Below, in pieces: positions 6,916 through 13,029 of a stretch of DNA of 13,029 bases. Source of the DNA: Oscillospiraceae bacterium. Its GTDB lineage: Bacteria > Bacillota > Clostridia > Oscillospirales > Butyricicoccaceae. Below the pieces are notes generated by a model, which did not search any database, was not told the origin of the DNA, and saw only the letters and a list, made by a program, of their open reading frames with translations. The first letter of the stretch is position 1; every line of letters starts with the position of its first letter. Where the stretch lies: the NCBI GenBank assembly GCA_902797555.1, contig CADBTM010000053.1, forward strand, positions 1 to 13,029, written 5' to 3'. The position numbers and the translations under genes are program-made.

Positions 6916-7179
6916 ATGAAACGTCTTTCGTTCCGATATACCGCCGTGCTCACCGCGCTGGGCGCCATCCTGCTTTTGTGGAGCGCCATGCAGTCCGACG
7001 GAGGGGCGCCGCTGACGCTGGTGGCGCCGGTGGCCGGGGTCGGGGTGCTCCTGCTGCTGTGCGGACACCTTCTCCCCAAAAAACGCCCGAAGAAACAGGA
7101 AAAACAGCCCGCGGCAGTTGCCGCGGGCTGTTTTCATTTCGTTTTCAATCGTCCGGTGAGCGGATCCACGTGGGCTTGA
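6916..7179 (+). CDS. Small two-helix membrane protein, unknown function, with a terminator inside the ORF
   Basis: An 87-aa ORF of no family I recognise. GAGGAGGT (6901-6908) sits 7 bases before the ATG, and an extended -10 promoter lies upstream, so expression is well supported. Residues 9-25 (TAVLTALGAILLLWSAM) and about 33-53 are hydrophobic and should form two membrane helices joined by a short loop (QSDGGAP). A basic tail, KKRPKKQEKQ (55-64), follows and should face the cytoplasm. The oddity is that codons 62-73 are a perfect 15-bp terminator hairpin with a T run, 43 bases short of the stop codon. Most transcripts would therefore end with no stop, near residue 73. The last 35 bases overlap the convergent SEDS gene. 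Residues beyond about 64 may be rarely or never made as written; alternatively an ancestral stop was lost near the hairpin. Confidence 0.65.
   Translation: MKRLSFRYTAVLTALGAILLLWSAMQSDGGAPLTLVAPVAGVGVLLLLCGHLLPKKRPKKQEKQPAAVAAGCFHFVFNRPVSGSTWA
7101..7134. terminator. Bidirectional terminator embedded in the small membrane ORF
   Basis: A 15-bp perfect stem (AAAACAGCCCGCGGC with GCCGCGGGCTGTTTT, 7101-7115 with 7120-7134) has loop AGTT. A4/T4 at the stem ends gives a T run on each strand. It lies 11 bases beyond the convergent SEDS gene stop and so also terminates that gene. For the + strand ORF it falls before the stop codon. Confidence 0.9.
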
Positions 7180-8308
7180 TCCTTCGCACCGCGCCGCACA
7201 CCAGGCCCAGGGATGTGAGGGTGAACAGCACCGACGTGCCGCCATAGCTCACCAGCGGCAAGGTCAGGCCGATCACCGGAAAGATGCCCAGATTCATGCC
7301 CAGATTGATGCCGATCTGCCAGAGGAACATGCTGCCCACGCCCACGCAGACCAGGCTGCTGAAGGTATCGGTCGAGCGCCATCCGTCGTAAAAGATGCGC
7401 ACGGTGAGCGCGCCCAGCAGCAGAATCAGCACCGTGCAGCCCAAAAAGCCCAGCTCTTCCCCGCACACGGCAAACACCGAGTCGGTGTGGCTCTCGGGCA
7501 CCCAGCCGCCCTGAATGCGGTTTCCCTTGAGATAGCCCGTGCCCAAAAGCTCGCCGTTGCTGATGGCCATCACGGTCTGCTTGGCCTGCCACGAAAACTT
7601 GTCGTACAGCGTTTCGCTCATTTGCTTGGCCAGCTCGGGACGGAACACCACCAGCACACGGATCTTTTGATAGTCATCCATAAAGCGCCACAGCACGGGC
7701 AGCATCCCGCCGGCGCACGCCACACCCGCGGCGATCCACCACCAGGAGACGCCCCAGCCCACCAGCATCACCAAAAAGATCAGCGGATACATCAGCGCCA
7801 CGCCCAGATCCCGGGAGATGACGAAGACAGCCGCCACCGTGATGCCCATATGGGCGACCAGCTGGACGAGAGAGAGAATGTGGTTTTTCCGGTCGCGCAG
7901 CAGGCTCATATGGCTGGCGAGGGTGTAGATGAACAGGATCTTGCCCACCTCGCCGGGCTGGATGTTCAGGCCTCCGGGCAGCTCGATCCAGCTGCGGTTG
8001 CCGCCCACCACCTTGCCCAGCTTCCACAGAGAGAGCTGAAACAGCACGTTGAAGACGGCCACCGGGATCCACAGCCACGGAAACCGGCTGAAATCCACAA
8101 AGGAGAGGATGATCATGCCCACAAAGCCCGCCGCGATGCCGATGGTCTGCACCAGCATCACCCGCTGGGGCCGCACCTTTGCCACACTCTGACAGCCGCT
8201 GTAGATGAGCACCAGGCCAAAGGCGCACACCAGCAGCGCCAGCACCATCAGCAGCACGTCGGTCTCCCGCAGATAGCGGCGGACGGCGTTGAGCGCCCGT
8301 TTCACCAT
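7145..8308 (-). CDS. SEDS family peptidoglycan glycosyltransferase (FtsW/RodA/SpoVE)
   Basis: A 387-aa polytopic membrane protein of the SEDS family, which polymerises lipid II into glycan strands with a partner class B PBP. Family marks are GNRSWIEL (103-110), QPGE (117-120), SRDLG (165-169), PESHTDSVFAV (271-281), GEELGFLG (283-290) and PLVSYGG (351-357). D276 in the HTD motif corresponds to the essential aspartate of the large extracellular loop. The start at 8308 is set by AAAGGAGGGG, ending 5 bases upstream. Several positions differ from the usual consensus: SRDLG instead of QPDLG, QPGE instead of QPSE, and SYGGTS instead of SYGGSS. Elongation (RodA), division (FtsW) and sporulation (SpoVE) roles cannot be separated by eye. 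It stands alone, with its own promoter, convergent with the small membrane ORF and without a neighbouring PBP. Confidence 0.9.
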   Translation of the reverse strand: MVKRALNAVRRYLRETDVLLMVLALLVCAFGLVLIYSGCQSVAKVRPQRVMLVQTIGIAAGFVGMIILSFVDFSRFPWLWIPVAVFNVLFQLSLWKLGKVVGGNRSWIELPGGLNIQPGEVGKILFIYTLASHMSLLRDRKNHILSLVQLVAHMGITVAAVFVISRDLGVALMYPLIFLVMLVGWGVSWWWIAAGVACAGGMLPVLWRFMDDYQKIRVLVVFRPELAKQMSETLYDKFSWQAKQTVMAISNGELLGTGYLKGNRIQGGWVPESHTDSVFAVCGEELGFLGCTVLILLLGALTVRIFYDGWRSTDTFSSLVCVGVGSMFLWQIGINLGMNLGIFPVIGLTLPLVSYGGTSVLFTLTSLGLVCGAVRRIKPTWIRSPDD

Positions 8309-8336
8309 GGAATCCCCTCCTTTCCCGTTTTTCTTT

Positions 8337-8365
8337 ATTCTACCATTCTGCCGGATGGGATGCAA
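8337..8365 (-). promoter_or_regulatory. Predicted promoter of the SEDS gene
   Basis: On the - strand, TTGCAT (8365-8360) and TAGAAT (8342-8337) are spaced 17 bases apart, with the -10 about 28 bases upstream of the start codon. The -10 matches 5 of 6 positions, the -35 matches 3 of 6. Confidence 0.55.
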
Positions 8366-8404
8366 GAAATCCGCCGAAAAAATAAAAAAAGATTCATAAA
8401 TCTA

Positions 8405-8433
8405 TTCCTTTCCGCGCCTCAAAGTGCTATACT
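8405..8433 (+). promoter_or_regulatory. Predicted extended -10 promoter of the tsaE operon
   Basis: TG-C-TATACT (8425-8433) is an extended -10 element. The sequence 17 bases upstream (TTCCTT, 8405-8410) is a poor -35, as expected when the TG extension compensates. The predicted start site is near 8440, about 30 bases before the TTG start of tsaE. Confidence 0.6.
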
Positions 8434-8437
8434 ACGG

Positions 8438-8450
8438 TTAGATCATCTAA
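8438..8450. promoter_or_regulatory. Perfect palindrome at the predicted tsaE transcription start
   Basis: TTAGAT-C-ATCTAA is a perfect 13-base palindrome lying 4 bases downstream of the -10, across the expected start site. This is a classical operator position for a dimeric repressor. It could also be a weak 5' hairpin, although a 1-base loop makes that unlikely without opening the stem. Confidence 0.4.
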
Positions 8451-8468
8451 GATGGGGAGGTAGGGGGC

Positions 8469-8891
8469 TTGACCGAACAGAGATATCTGACCCGCAGCGC
8501 TGCCGAGACCGAGGCGCTGGCCGCTTCGCTGGCGGCGACTTTGGAAAAAGCCCCTGCCGTGGCGCTGTACGGCGGATTGGGCGCAGGCAAGACCACCTTT
8601 GTCCGGGGTCTGGCCGCCGGGCTGGGGTCCAAGGCGCAGGTCTCCTCTCCCACCTTTGCCATCGTCAACGAATACGGCGGTCCGCGAAAGATCTGCCACT
8701 TTGATATGTACCGCCTCCCCGACGCCGACGCCCTGTACGACATCGGCTGGGAGGACTATCTCGCCTCGGGCGCGCTGTGCGTGGCCGAATGGAGCGAAAA
8801 CGTGGCGGGCGCCTTTCCTCCGGGGACGGCCGAGGTGCATCTCCGCCGCGTCGACGATGAGACCCGGGAGATCGTGGTGAAATTATGCTGA
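8469..8891 (+). CDS. tsaE: tRNA t6A biosynthesis ATPase TsaE
   Basis: A 140-aa P-loop protein that binds the TsaB-TsaD complex and powers threonylcarbamoyladenosine (t6A) formation at A37 of ANN-decoding tRNAs. The Walker A motif is YGGLGAGKTT (34-43), with K41 and T42. Other family marks are SPTFAIVNEY (60-69), HFDMYRL (77-83, with the Walker B-like Asp79) and VAEWSEN (105-111). Length is close to the usual ~150 aa. The start is a TTG: GGGGAGGT (8454-8461) is spaced 7 bases from it, and the ATG at 8452 hits a stop after two codons. It is the first gene of an operon, overlapping tsaB by 7 bases, consistent with translational coupling of partner proteins. Confidence 0.93.
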   Translation: MTEQRYLTRSAAETEALAASLAATLEKAPAVALYGGLGAGKTTFVRGLAAGLGSKAQVSSPTFAIVNEYGGPRKICHFDMYRLPDADALYDIGWEDYLASGALCVAEWSENVAGAFPPGTAEVHLRRVDDETREIVVKLC

Positions 8892-9508
8892 TTCTTGCAA
8901 TCGATACCTCCGGCAAGCTGGCCTCCTGCGCACTGATGCGGGACGGCGTTCTGCTGGACGAGCGGGTGCGCGATTCCATGCTGGATCACAGCCGCCTGCT
9001 GCTTCCCCTCTGTCAGGAGCTGCTGGAGGAACACAAGCTGACGCTGGGCGACGTGGACGTGTTTTCCGCCGTCATCGGTCCCGGCTCCTTTACCGGAGTG
9101 CGCATCGGCACCGCTGCGGTAAAGGGCTTTTGCTGGGCGCAGGACAAGCCCTGTGTGGGCGTGTCCTCTCTGCTGAGCATGGCGTGGAACGGCACGGAGG
9201 ACGGGGTGACCTGCTGCTCGATCTATGCCCGCAAGGGCGAGAGCTATTATGCCTTTTTCCGTCGGGAAAAGGGTGCCGTCACCCGTCTCACCGACGATGC
9301 CGTCGGCTCGGACGACGAAATGGAGGCCAAGGCCGCTGCGCTGGGGTGCGTCCATTTCCTCCGGGACAGTCAAAGCGCCGCAGGCGCCGCCTATGCCGCA
9401 TGGCAGGCGGCACGGGAGGGCACAGTGCAAACCTGTCATCAAATCACACCCGCATATCTGCGCGTAACGCAGGCGGAACGCATGAGAAAGGAAGGACAAA
9501 CAAAATGA
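8885..9508 (+). CDS. tsaB: tRNA t6A biosynthesis scaffold protein TsaB
   Basis: A 207-aa protein of the ASKHA fold, an inactive paralogue and partner of the TsaD threonylcarbamoyltransferase. It starts ILAIDTSGK, the phosphate-1 loop equivalent, and carries the diagnostic GPGSFTGVRIG at 65-75. The C-terminal half (from about 110) is less conserved, as usual in the family, and ends ITPAYLRVTQAERMRK, matching the typical P.YLR...A motif. It starts inside tsaE (7-base overlap) and its stop overlaps the rpiB start (ATGA, 9505-9508). tsaD and rimI, the usual neighbours in Firmicutes, are not in this window, so TsaD must be encoded elsewhere. Confidence 0.93.
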   Translation: MLILAIDTSGKLASCALMRDGVLLDERVRDSMLDHSRLLLPLCQELLEEHKLTLGDVDVFSAVIGPGSFTGVRIGTAAVKGFCWAQDKPCVGVSSLLSMAWNGTEDGVTCCSIYARKGESYYAFFRREKGAVTRLTDDAVGSDDEMEAKAAALGCVHFLRDSQSAAGAAYAAWQAAREGTVQTCHQITPAYLRVTQAERMRKEGQTK

Positions 9509-9942
9509 AGCTGGCCATCGGCGCCGATCACGGCGGTTTTTCTCTCAAAGAGGTCTTGAAGAAGCATCTGGAGGAGCAGGGCTATGAGGTAGAGGACTTC
9601 GGCACCTACGACACCGCCTCCTGCCACTATCCCGTCTACGCGGAAAAGGTCGCCCGCGCCGTGGCGGAAAACAGGGCGCAGCTGGGCATTCTGGTGTGCG
9701 GCACCGGCATCGGCATGTCCATCGCCGCCAACAAGATCAAGGGCATCCGCGCCGCTGCCGTTTCCGACTGCTTTACCGCTCAGGCCACCCGGGAACACAA
9801 CGATTCCAACGTCCTCTGTCTGGGCGAGCGCACGGTGGGCCCCGGCCTTGCCATGCGCATCGTGGACACCTGGCTGAACGCCGCCTTTCTGGGCGGACGG
9901 CACCAGACGAGAGTGGACATGATCTCCGCGCTGGAAAAATAA
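9505..9942 (+). CDS. rpiB: Ribose-5-phosphate isomerase B
   Basis: A 145-aa cytoplasmic sugar-phosphate isomerase of the RpiB/LacAB family, interconverting ribose 5-phosphate and ribulose 5-phosphate in the pentose phosphate pathway. The N-terminal GADHGGFSLK (6-15) holds the phosphate- and ring-binding D8-H9. VCGTGIGMSIAANK (64-77) contains the catalytic-base C65 and T67, and REHNDSN (96-102) contains H98-N99 involved in ring opening. Presence of the active-site Cys favours ribose-5-P isomerase over the LacA/LacB pair. The ribosome-binding site GGAAGGA ends 8 bases upstream inside the tsaB end, and the start and stop codons overlap by four bases. It links t6A genes to upp and could supply ribose 5-P for PRPP, the substrate of the next enzyme. 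Confidence 0.94.
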   Translation: MKLAIGADHGGFSLKEVLKKHLEEQGYEVEDFGTYDTASCHYPVYAEKVARAVAENRAQLGILVCGTGIGMSIAANKIKGIRAAAVSDCFTAQATREHNDSNVLCLGERTVGPGLAMRIVDTWLNAAFLGGRHQTRVDMISALEK

Positions 9943-9995
9943 GCTTTTGCGAGACACAATCATTACATATAGAGATGGATAAGGAGAAACGAATC

Positions 9996-10643
9996 ATGGA
10001 CAAGCTGGAAAACATGAGCAACGTACACGTTATGGATCATCCTCTGGTGGCGCACAAGCTGACCATCCTGCGGGACAAGAACACCAGCGTGAAGGATTTC
10101 CGGGAGCTGGTCTCCGAGATCGGCATGCTGATCACCTATGAGGCCACCCGTGATCTGCCCCTGACCACCAAAATGGTGGAAACCCCCATCTGCAAGGCCG
10201 AAGAGCCCACCCTCGCCGGAAAAAAGGTGGCCGTGGTGCCCATCCTCCGCGCCGGACTTGGTCTGGTGGACGGCGTGCTGCGCATGGTGCCCTCCGCCCG
10301 CGTGGGTCACATCGGCATGTACCGGGACGAGGAAACGCTGGAGCCCCATGTGTATTTCTGCAAAATGCCCAAGGACGTGGCTGAGCGTGAAATCATGATC
10401 GTCGATCCCATGCTGGCCACCGGCGGCTCGGCCGACGCCGCCATCACCGAGATGAAAAAACGCGGCTGCACCCACATCAAGCTGCTGGTGCTGGTTGCCG
10501 TGCCCGAGGGCATCAACCGCGTCCATTCCAAGCATCCCGACGTGGAGATCTATGCCGGCGCGGTGGACAGCCACCTCAACGAGCACGGCTATATCGTCCC
10601 CGGTCTGGGCGATGCCGGCGACCGTATCTTCGGCACAAAATAA
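9996..10643 (+). CDS. upp: Uracil phosphoribosyltransferase
   Basis: A 215-aa type I phosphoribosyltransferase that salvages uracil: uracil + PRPP to UMP + pyrophosphate. The PRPP-binding loop is IVDPMLATGGSA (135-146), RAGLG lies at 85-89, and the uracil-binding C-terminal segment is YIVPGLGDAGDRIFGTK. Start choice: AAGGAG (9981-9986) lies 9 bases before the ATG at 9996. The in-frame ATG at 10014 would give 209 aa, the usual length of Upp, but has little ribosome-binding signal; 9975 precedes the Shine-Dalgarno and is unlikely. The gene follows rpiB after 53 bases with no terminator, so it is probably cotranscribed. A weak internal promoter (TTGCGA at 9947, TATAGA at 9968, 15-base spacer) is possible. 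Confidence 0.95.
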   Translation: MDKLENMSNVHVMDHPLVAHKLTILRDKNTSVKDFRELVSEIGMLITYEATRDLPLTTKMVETPICKAEEPTLAGKKVAVVPILRAGLGLVDGVLRMVPSARVGHIGMYRDEETLEPHVYFCKMPKDVAEREIMIVDPMLATGGSADAAITEMKKRGCTHIKLLVLVAVPEGINRVHSKHPDVEIYAGAVDSHLNEHGYIVPGLGDAGDRIFGTK

Positions 10644-10653
10644 AACTGTTTTT

Positions 10654-10682
10654 TCCCGCCGCAAAAACGCGGCGGGATTTTT
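10654..10682 (+). terminator. Intrinsic terminator after upp
   Basis: A 9-bp stem (TCCCGCCGC with GCGGCGGGA, 10654-10662 with 10669-10677) has loop AAAAAC and a five-T tract (10678-10682). It starts 10 bases after the upp stop. Only 17 bases separate it from the iadA start, leaving no room for a separate promoter. Confidence 0.9.
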
Positions 10683-10699
10683 GAAAAGAGGTGCTTTTC

Positions 10700-11836
10700 G
10701 TGATTCAACTGTTAAAGAATGTCCGTGTCTTCCGGGAGGGCGCATGGCGGGAGAGCCAGCTGCTCATCGCCGACCGGCGGATCGCCTGCGTGGCCGATCG
10801 GATCGACTGCGCCTTCCCCGGCATGGAGGTGGTGGACGGCGAAAACATGCGCGCCATCCCCGGCTATATCGATCAGCATGTGCACATCACCGGCGGCGGC
10901 GGTGAGGGCGGTTTTTCCAATCAGGTGCCTCCCCTGCGCTTCAGCGCCCCCGTCAAGGCGGGCATCACCACGCTGGTGGGTCTGCTGGGCACCGACGGCA
11001 CCACCCGCAGTGTGGAAAGTCTGGTGGCAAAAACCAAGGCCCTCCGGGAAAACGGCCTGACAGCATTTTGCCTCACCGGCGCTTACGAATACCCCTCCCC
11101 CACCGTCACCGGCTCGGTGCGGCGGGATATCGTCCTCATCGAGGAGTGCATCGGCGTAAAGATCGCCATCTGCGACCACCGCTCGGCCACCATCACCCGG
11201 GACGAGCTGGCGCGGCTGGCCTCCGACGCCCATCAGGCGGGCATCCTCGCCAAAAAGCCGGGCATCGTCCACCTGCACACCGGCTCGGGTCCTGACAAGC
11301 TGGACATCATCTTTGACGTGCTGGAGCATTCCAACATTCCCATCGCCGTTTTCCGTCCCACCCATCTGGCGAACAAGGTGGACGCCGCCGTGCGCTTTGC
11401 CAATATGGGCGGGTATATCGACTTTACCTGTTCGGCGGAGAACCCCTCCAAGCGGGGCTCTGTCATTCTCGACGCCATCTCCCGCTCGCCCGAGGGGCTG
11501 GTGACCATGAGCACCGACGGAAACGGCTCGATGCCCATCTGGAACGAGAAAAACGAGATGATCGGCATCGGCGCCGGAAGCGTCCGCTCCCTCCACCAAA
11601 ACATCCTCGCCATGGTGGATCTGGGCTGCCCGCTGGAAAAGGCCATCCTCCCCGCCACCGAAAACGTGGCGCGGGCGCTGTCTCTCTATCCCCGCAAGGG
11701 CGCGCTGCAGGAGGGCTCGGACGCCGATATCACCCTTTTGGACGAAAACAATCAGATCGACACCGTCTTTGCGCTGGGCCGACTGCTGCTCCGTCACGGC
11801 GAGATGCAGGTGCACTGCAATTTTGAGGAGATGTAA
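10700..11836 (+). CDS. iadA: Isoaspartyl (beta-aspartyl) dipeptidase IadA
   Basis: A 378-aa zinc metallohydrolase of the amidohydrolase superfamily (peptidase M38) that cleaves beta-aspartyl dipeptides left by breakdown of isomerised, aged proteins. The expected binuclear site is complete: H60-V-H62 in PGYIDQHVHITGGGGEGGF; K154 in GVKIAICDHRS, the lysine carbamylated in E. coli IadA; H193 in HLHTGSG; H222 in RPTH; and D273 in STDGNGS. Length is close to the E. coli enzyme (390 aa). The start is GTG at 10700, 6 bases after AAGAGGTG; an upstream in-frame GTG at 10691 is part of that ribosome-binding site. Two bases separate its stop from the next gene, an M20 peptidase, so the pair forms a peptide-catabolism unit. 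Transcription seems to depend on read-through of the upp terminator or a promoter inside upp. Confidence 0.93.
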   Translation: MIQLLKNVRVFREGAWRESQLLIADRRIACVADRIDCAFPGMEVVDGENMRAIPGYIDQHVHITGGGGEGGFSNQVPPLRFSAPVKAGITTLVGLLGTDGTTRSVESLVAKTKALRENGLTAFCLTGAYEYPSPTVTGSVRRDIVLIEECIGVKIAICDHRSATITRDELARLASDAHQAGILAKKPGIVHLHTGSGPDKLDIIFDVLEHSNIPIAVFRPTHLANKVDAAVRFANMGGYIDFTCSAENPSKRGSVILDAISRSPEGLVTMSTDGNGSMPIWNEKNEMIGIGAGSVRSLHQNILAMVDLGCPLEKAILPATENVARALSLYPRKGALQEGSDADITLLDENNQIDTVFALGRLLLRHGEMQVHCNFEEM

Positions 11837-11838
11837 TC

Positions 11839-13026
11839 ATGGCAGAATTCTGGAAAGACTGTGCTCCTCTGCAGGAGGAGCTGATCGCCATTCGCCGGGC
11901 GCTCCACCGCATCCCCGAGCTGGGGGAGCACCTGCCTGAAACGCAGGCGTACATCATGGAGACCCTTGCCCGCTGGGGCATCCCCCATCACCCCGCAAAG
12001 CGGGATTCCGCCGTTGTCGGCGAGTTTTCCGGCGGCAAACCGGGCAAAACCATCCTGCTCCGAGCGGACGTGGACGCTCTGCCCATCACCGAGGAGACCG
12101 GGCTTCCCTTTGCCTCCCGGCACAAGGGCATCATGCACGCCTGCGGTCACGACGGTCACGGCACCATGCTGCTGGGCGCCCTCAAGGTGCTCTTTGACCA
12201 CCGGGCAGAGCTGTGCGGCAATGTGCGCTTTTTGTTCCAGACCTCGGAGGAAAGCGGCAATGGCGCGCAAAATGCCATCGCAGAAGGCATTCTGGACAGG
12301 GTGGACGGCGTGTTCGGCTGCCATATCGGGTCGATCCTCGGCCCCACCATCCCCTCGGGCACCATCGTCGCCACCGAAGGCTGCTGCATGGCGGCGGCCG
12401 ACCGGTTCGTCATCACCGTCCGGGGCAAGGGCTGCCACGGCTCCACTCCGGAAAAGGGCATCGACCCCGTTTCCGTGGCCGCGCACATCGTCATCGCCCT
12501 GCAGGAGCTGATCTCCCGGGAGGTGGCCGCCCCTCAGGCTGCTGTGGTCACCGTGGGACGGATCACCGGCGGCAACGCCTACAACGTGATCCCCGATACC
12601 GTCGAGCTGGAGGGCACCGTCCGCGCCATCGACAAGGGTGTTCGGGACTATGTGGTGGAGCGCATCCCCCAGATCGCCGCAGGTGAGGCCGCCCTCTTCC
12701 GGGCGCAGGCCGAAACCCAGATCTTCCCCTTTGCCGCTCCCGTCATCAGCGACGCCCCCTCGGCAGAGCTGGTCGCCCGCGCCGCCGAACGGGTGGTGGG
12801 CAAGGAGCACGTCATGACCCGTCTGCCCGCCCCCAATATGGGCGCCGAGGACTTTGCCTACTATCTGGAGCAGCGCCCGGGGTGCTATTTCTTCGTCAGC
12901 GCCGCCAACCCGGAAAAGGGCACCTGCGTCCCCCATCACAACGCCAGATTTGATATCGACGAGGACGTTTTGTGGAAGGGCAGCGCCGTTTTTGTCGAAC
13001 TGACGAGGGAGTTTCTTCTTTCCTGA
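11839..13026 (+). CDS. M20D family amidohydrolase (N-acyl amino acid / peptide hydrolase)
   Basis: A 395-aa metal-dependent amidohydrolase of the M20D group, which includes hippurate hydrolase, IAA-amino-acid hydrolase-like enzymes and N-acyl-L-amino-acid amidohydrolases. Motifs in order: LRADVDALPI (74-83), MHACGHDGH (99-107) with likely metal ligands C102 and H104, the catalytic/metal glutamate pair E137-E138, H162 in GCHIG, NMGAEDFAYY near the C terminus, and the last ligand H367 in VPHHNARFD. The middle part (about 185-300) is the lid/dimerisation domain. Around the glutamates it reads QTSEES where QPAEE is usual, and GCHIGS where GLH is usual, so substrate preference may differ. GAGGAG (11825-11830) inside the iadA end is its ribosome-binding site. 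Coupled to iadA, it probably hydrolyses peptides or acylated amino acids for nutrition. No signal peptide is seen. The gene ends 3 bases before the window edge. Confidence 0.9.
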   Translation: MAEFWKDCAPLQEELIAIRRALHRIPELGEHLPETQAYIMETLARWGIPHHPAKRDSAVVGEFSGGKPGKTILLRADVDALPITEETGLPFASRHKGIMHACGHDGHGTMLLGALKVLFDHRAELCGNVRFLFQTSEESGNGAQNAIAEGILDRVDGVFGCHIGSILGPTIPSGTIVATEGCCMAAADRFVITVRGKGCHGSTPEKGIDPVSVAAHIVIALQELISREVAAPQAAVVTVGRITGGNAYNVIPDTVELEGTVRAIDKGVRDYVVERIPQIAAGEAALFRAQAETQIFPFAAPVISDAPSAELVARAAERVVGKEHVMTRLPAPNMGAEDFAYYLEQRPGCYFFVSAANPEKGTCVPHHNARFDIDEDVLWKGSAVFVELTREFLLS

Positions 13027-13029
13027 AAA

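Noticed and set aside
8390..8403. Inverted repeat AGATT-CATA-AATCT in the rodA-like/tsaE gap
   Set aside because: Five-base AT-rich arms in an A/T-rich spacer are expected by chance, and it does not sit at a useful position relative to either promoter.
9947..9973. Possible promoter TTGCGA-15-TATAGA between rpiB and upp
   Set aside because: The 15-base spacer and weak -35 are poor, and read-through from rpiB is enough to explain upp expression. It is mentioned in the upp entry only.
10712..12939. Two long - strand frames opposite iadA and the M20D gene
   Set aside because: Both are shadows of genes with intact catalytic motifs, and no ribosome-binding site or family match is visible.
1..13029. 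CRISPR array, insertion sequence, phage genes, tRNA or a defence system
   Set aside because: No regularly spaced repeats, transposase or integrase motifs, tRNA-like cloverleaf or defence-gene signatures were seen. Codon and base composition look uniform across the window.

Overview
This 13 kb window is compact, GC-rich (clearly above 60% by eye) bacterial chromosome. The stage III sporulation regulator SpoIIID marks a spore-forming Firmicute. The high GC, the pnp/M16-peptidase neighbourhood and the extended -10 promoters (TGn-TATACT) suggest a class Clostridia gut lineage such as Oscillospirales; that placement is an inference. There are 13 protein genes (one partial), no rRNA, tRNA, CRISPR array or insertion sequence that I can see, and no gene-free stretch longer than about 160 bases.

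Left part (1-2330, + strand): the 3' end of pnp (polynucleotide phosphorylase), a strong hairpin terminator, a zinc-dependent M16 peptidase and a GNAT acetyltransferase. The acetyltransferase ends in a small duplicated 'FEYIL-stop' segment followed by a terminator shared with the convergent spoIIID gene.

Middle part (2328-8308): spoIIID (-) is divergent from a P2B-like calcium-transporting P-type ATPase (+). The 125-base gap between them holds an inverted repeat with sporulation-type -10 sequences on both strands. The ATPase converges on a MATE efflux transporter (-) across a symmetric terminator. The MATE gene is divergent from an 87-aa, two-helix membrane ORF (+). That small ORF contains a complete intrinsic terminator upstream of its own stop codon and runs 35 bases into the 3' end of a convergent SEDS-family gene (rodA/ftsW-like, -).

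Right part (8405-13026, + strand): a promoter with a perfect 13-base palindrome at its start site drives the overlapping genes tsaE-tsaB-rpiB, followed closely by upp. These cover tRNA t6A modification, pentose-phosphate isomerisation and uracil salvage. A terminator then separates upp from a two-gene peptide-catabolism unit: an isoaspartyl dipeptidase (iadA) and an M20D amidohydrolase.

Most of the window is ordinary housekeeping. The best leads are the terminator inside the small membrane ORF (a possible programmed nonstop mRNA), the spoIIID/calcium-pump intergenic region, the palindrome at the tsaE start site, and two same-strand gene junctions where a strong hairpin leaves no room for a downstream promoter.
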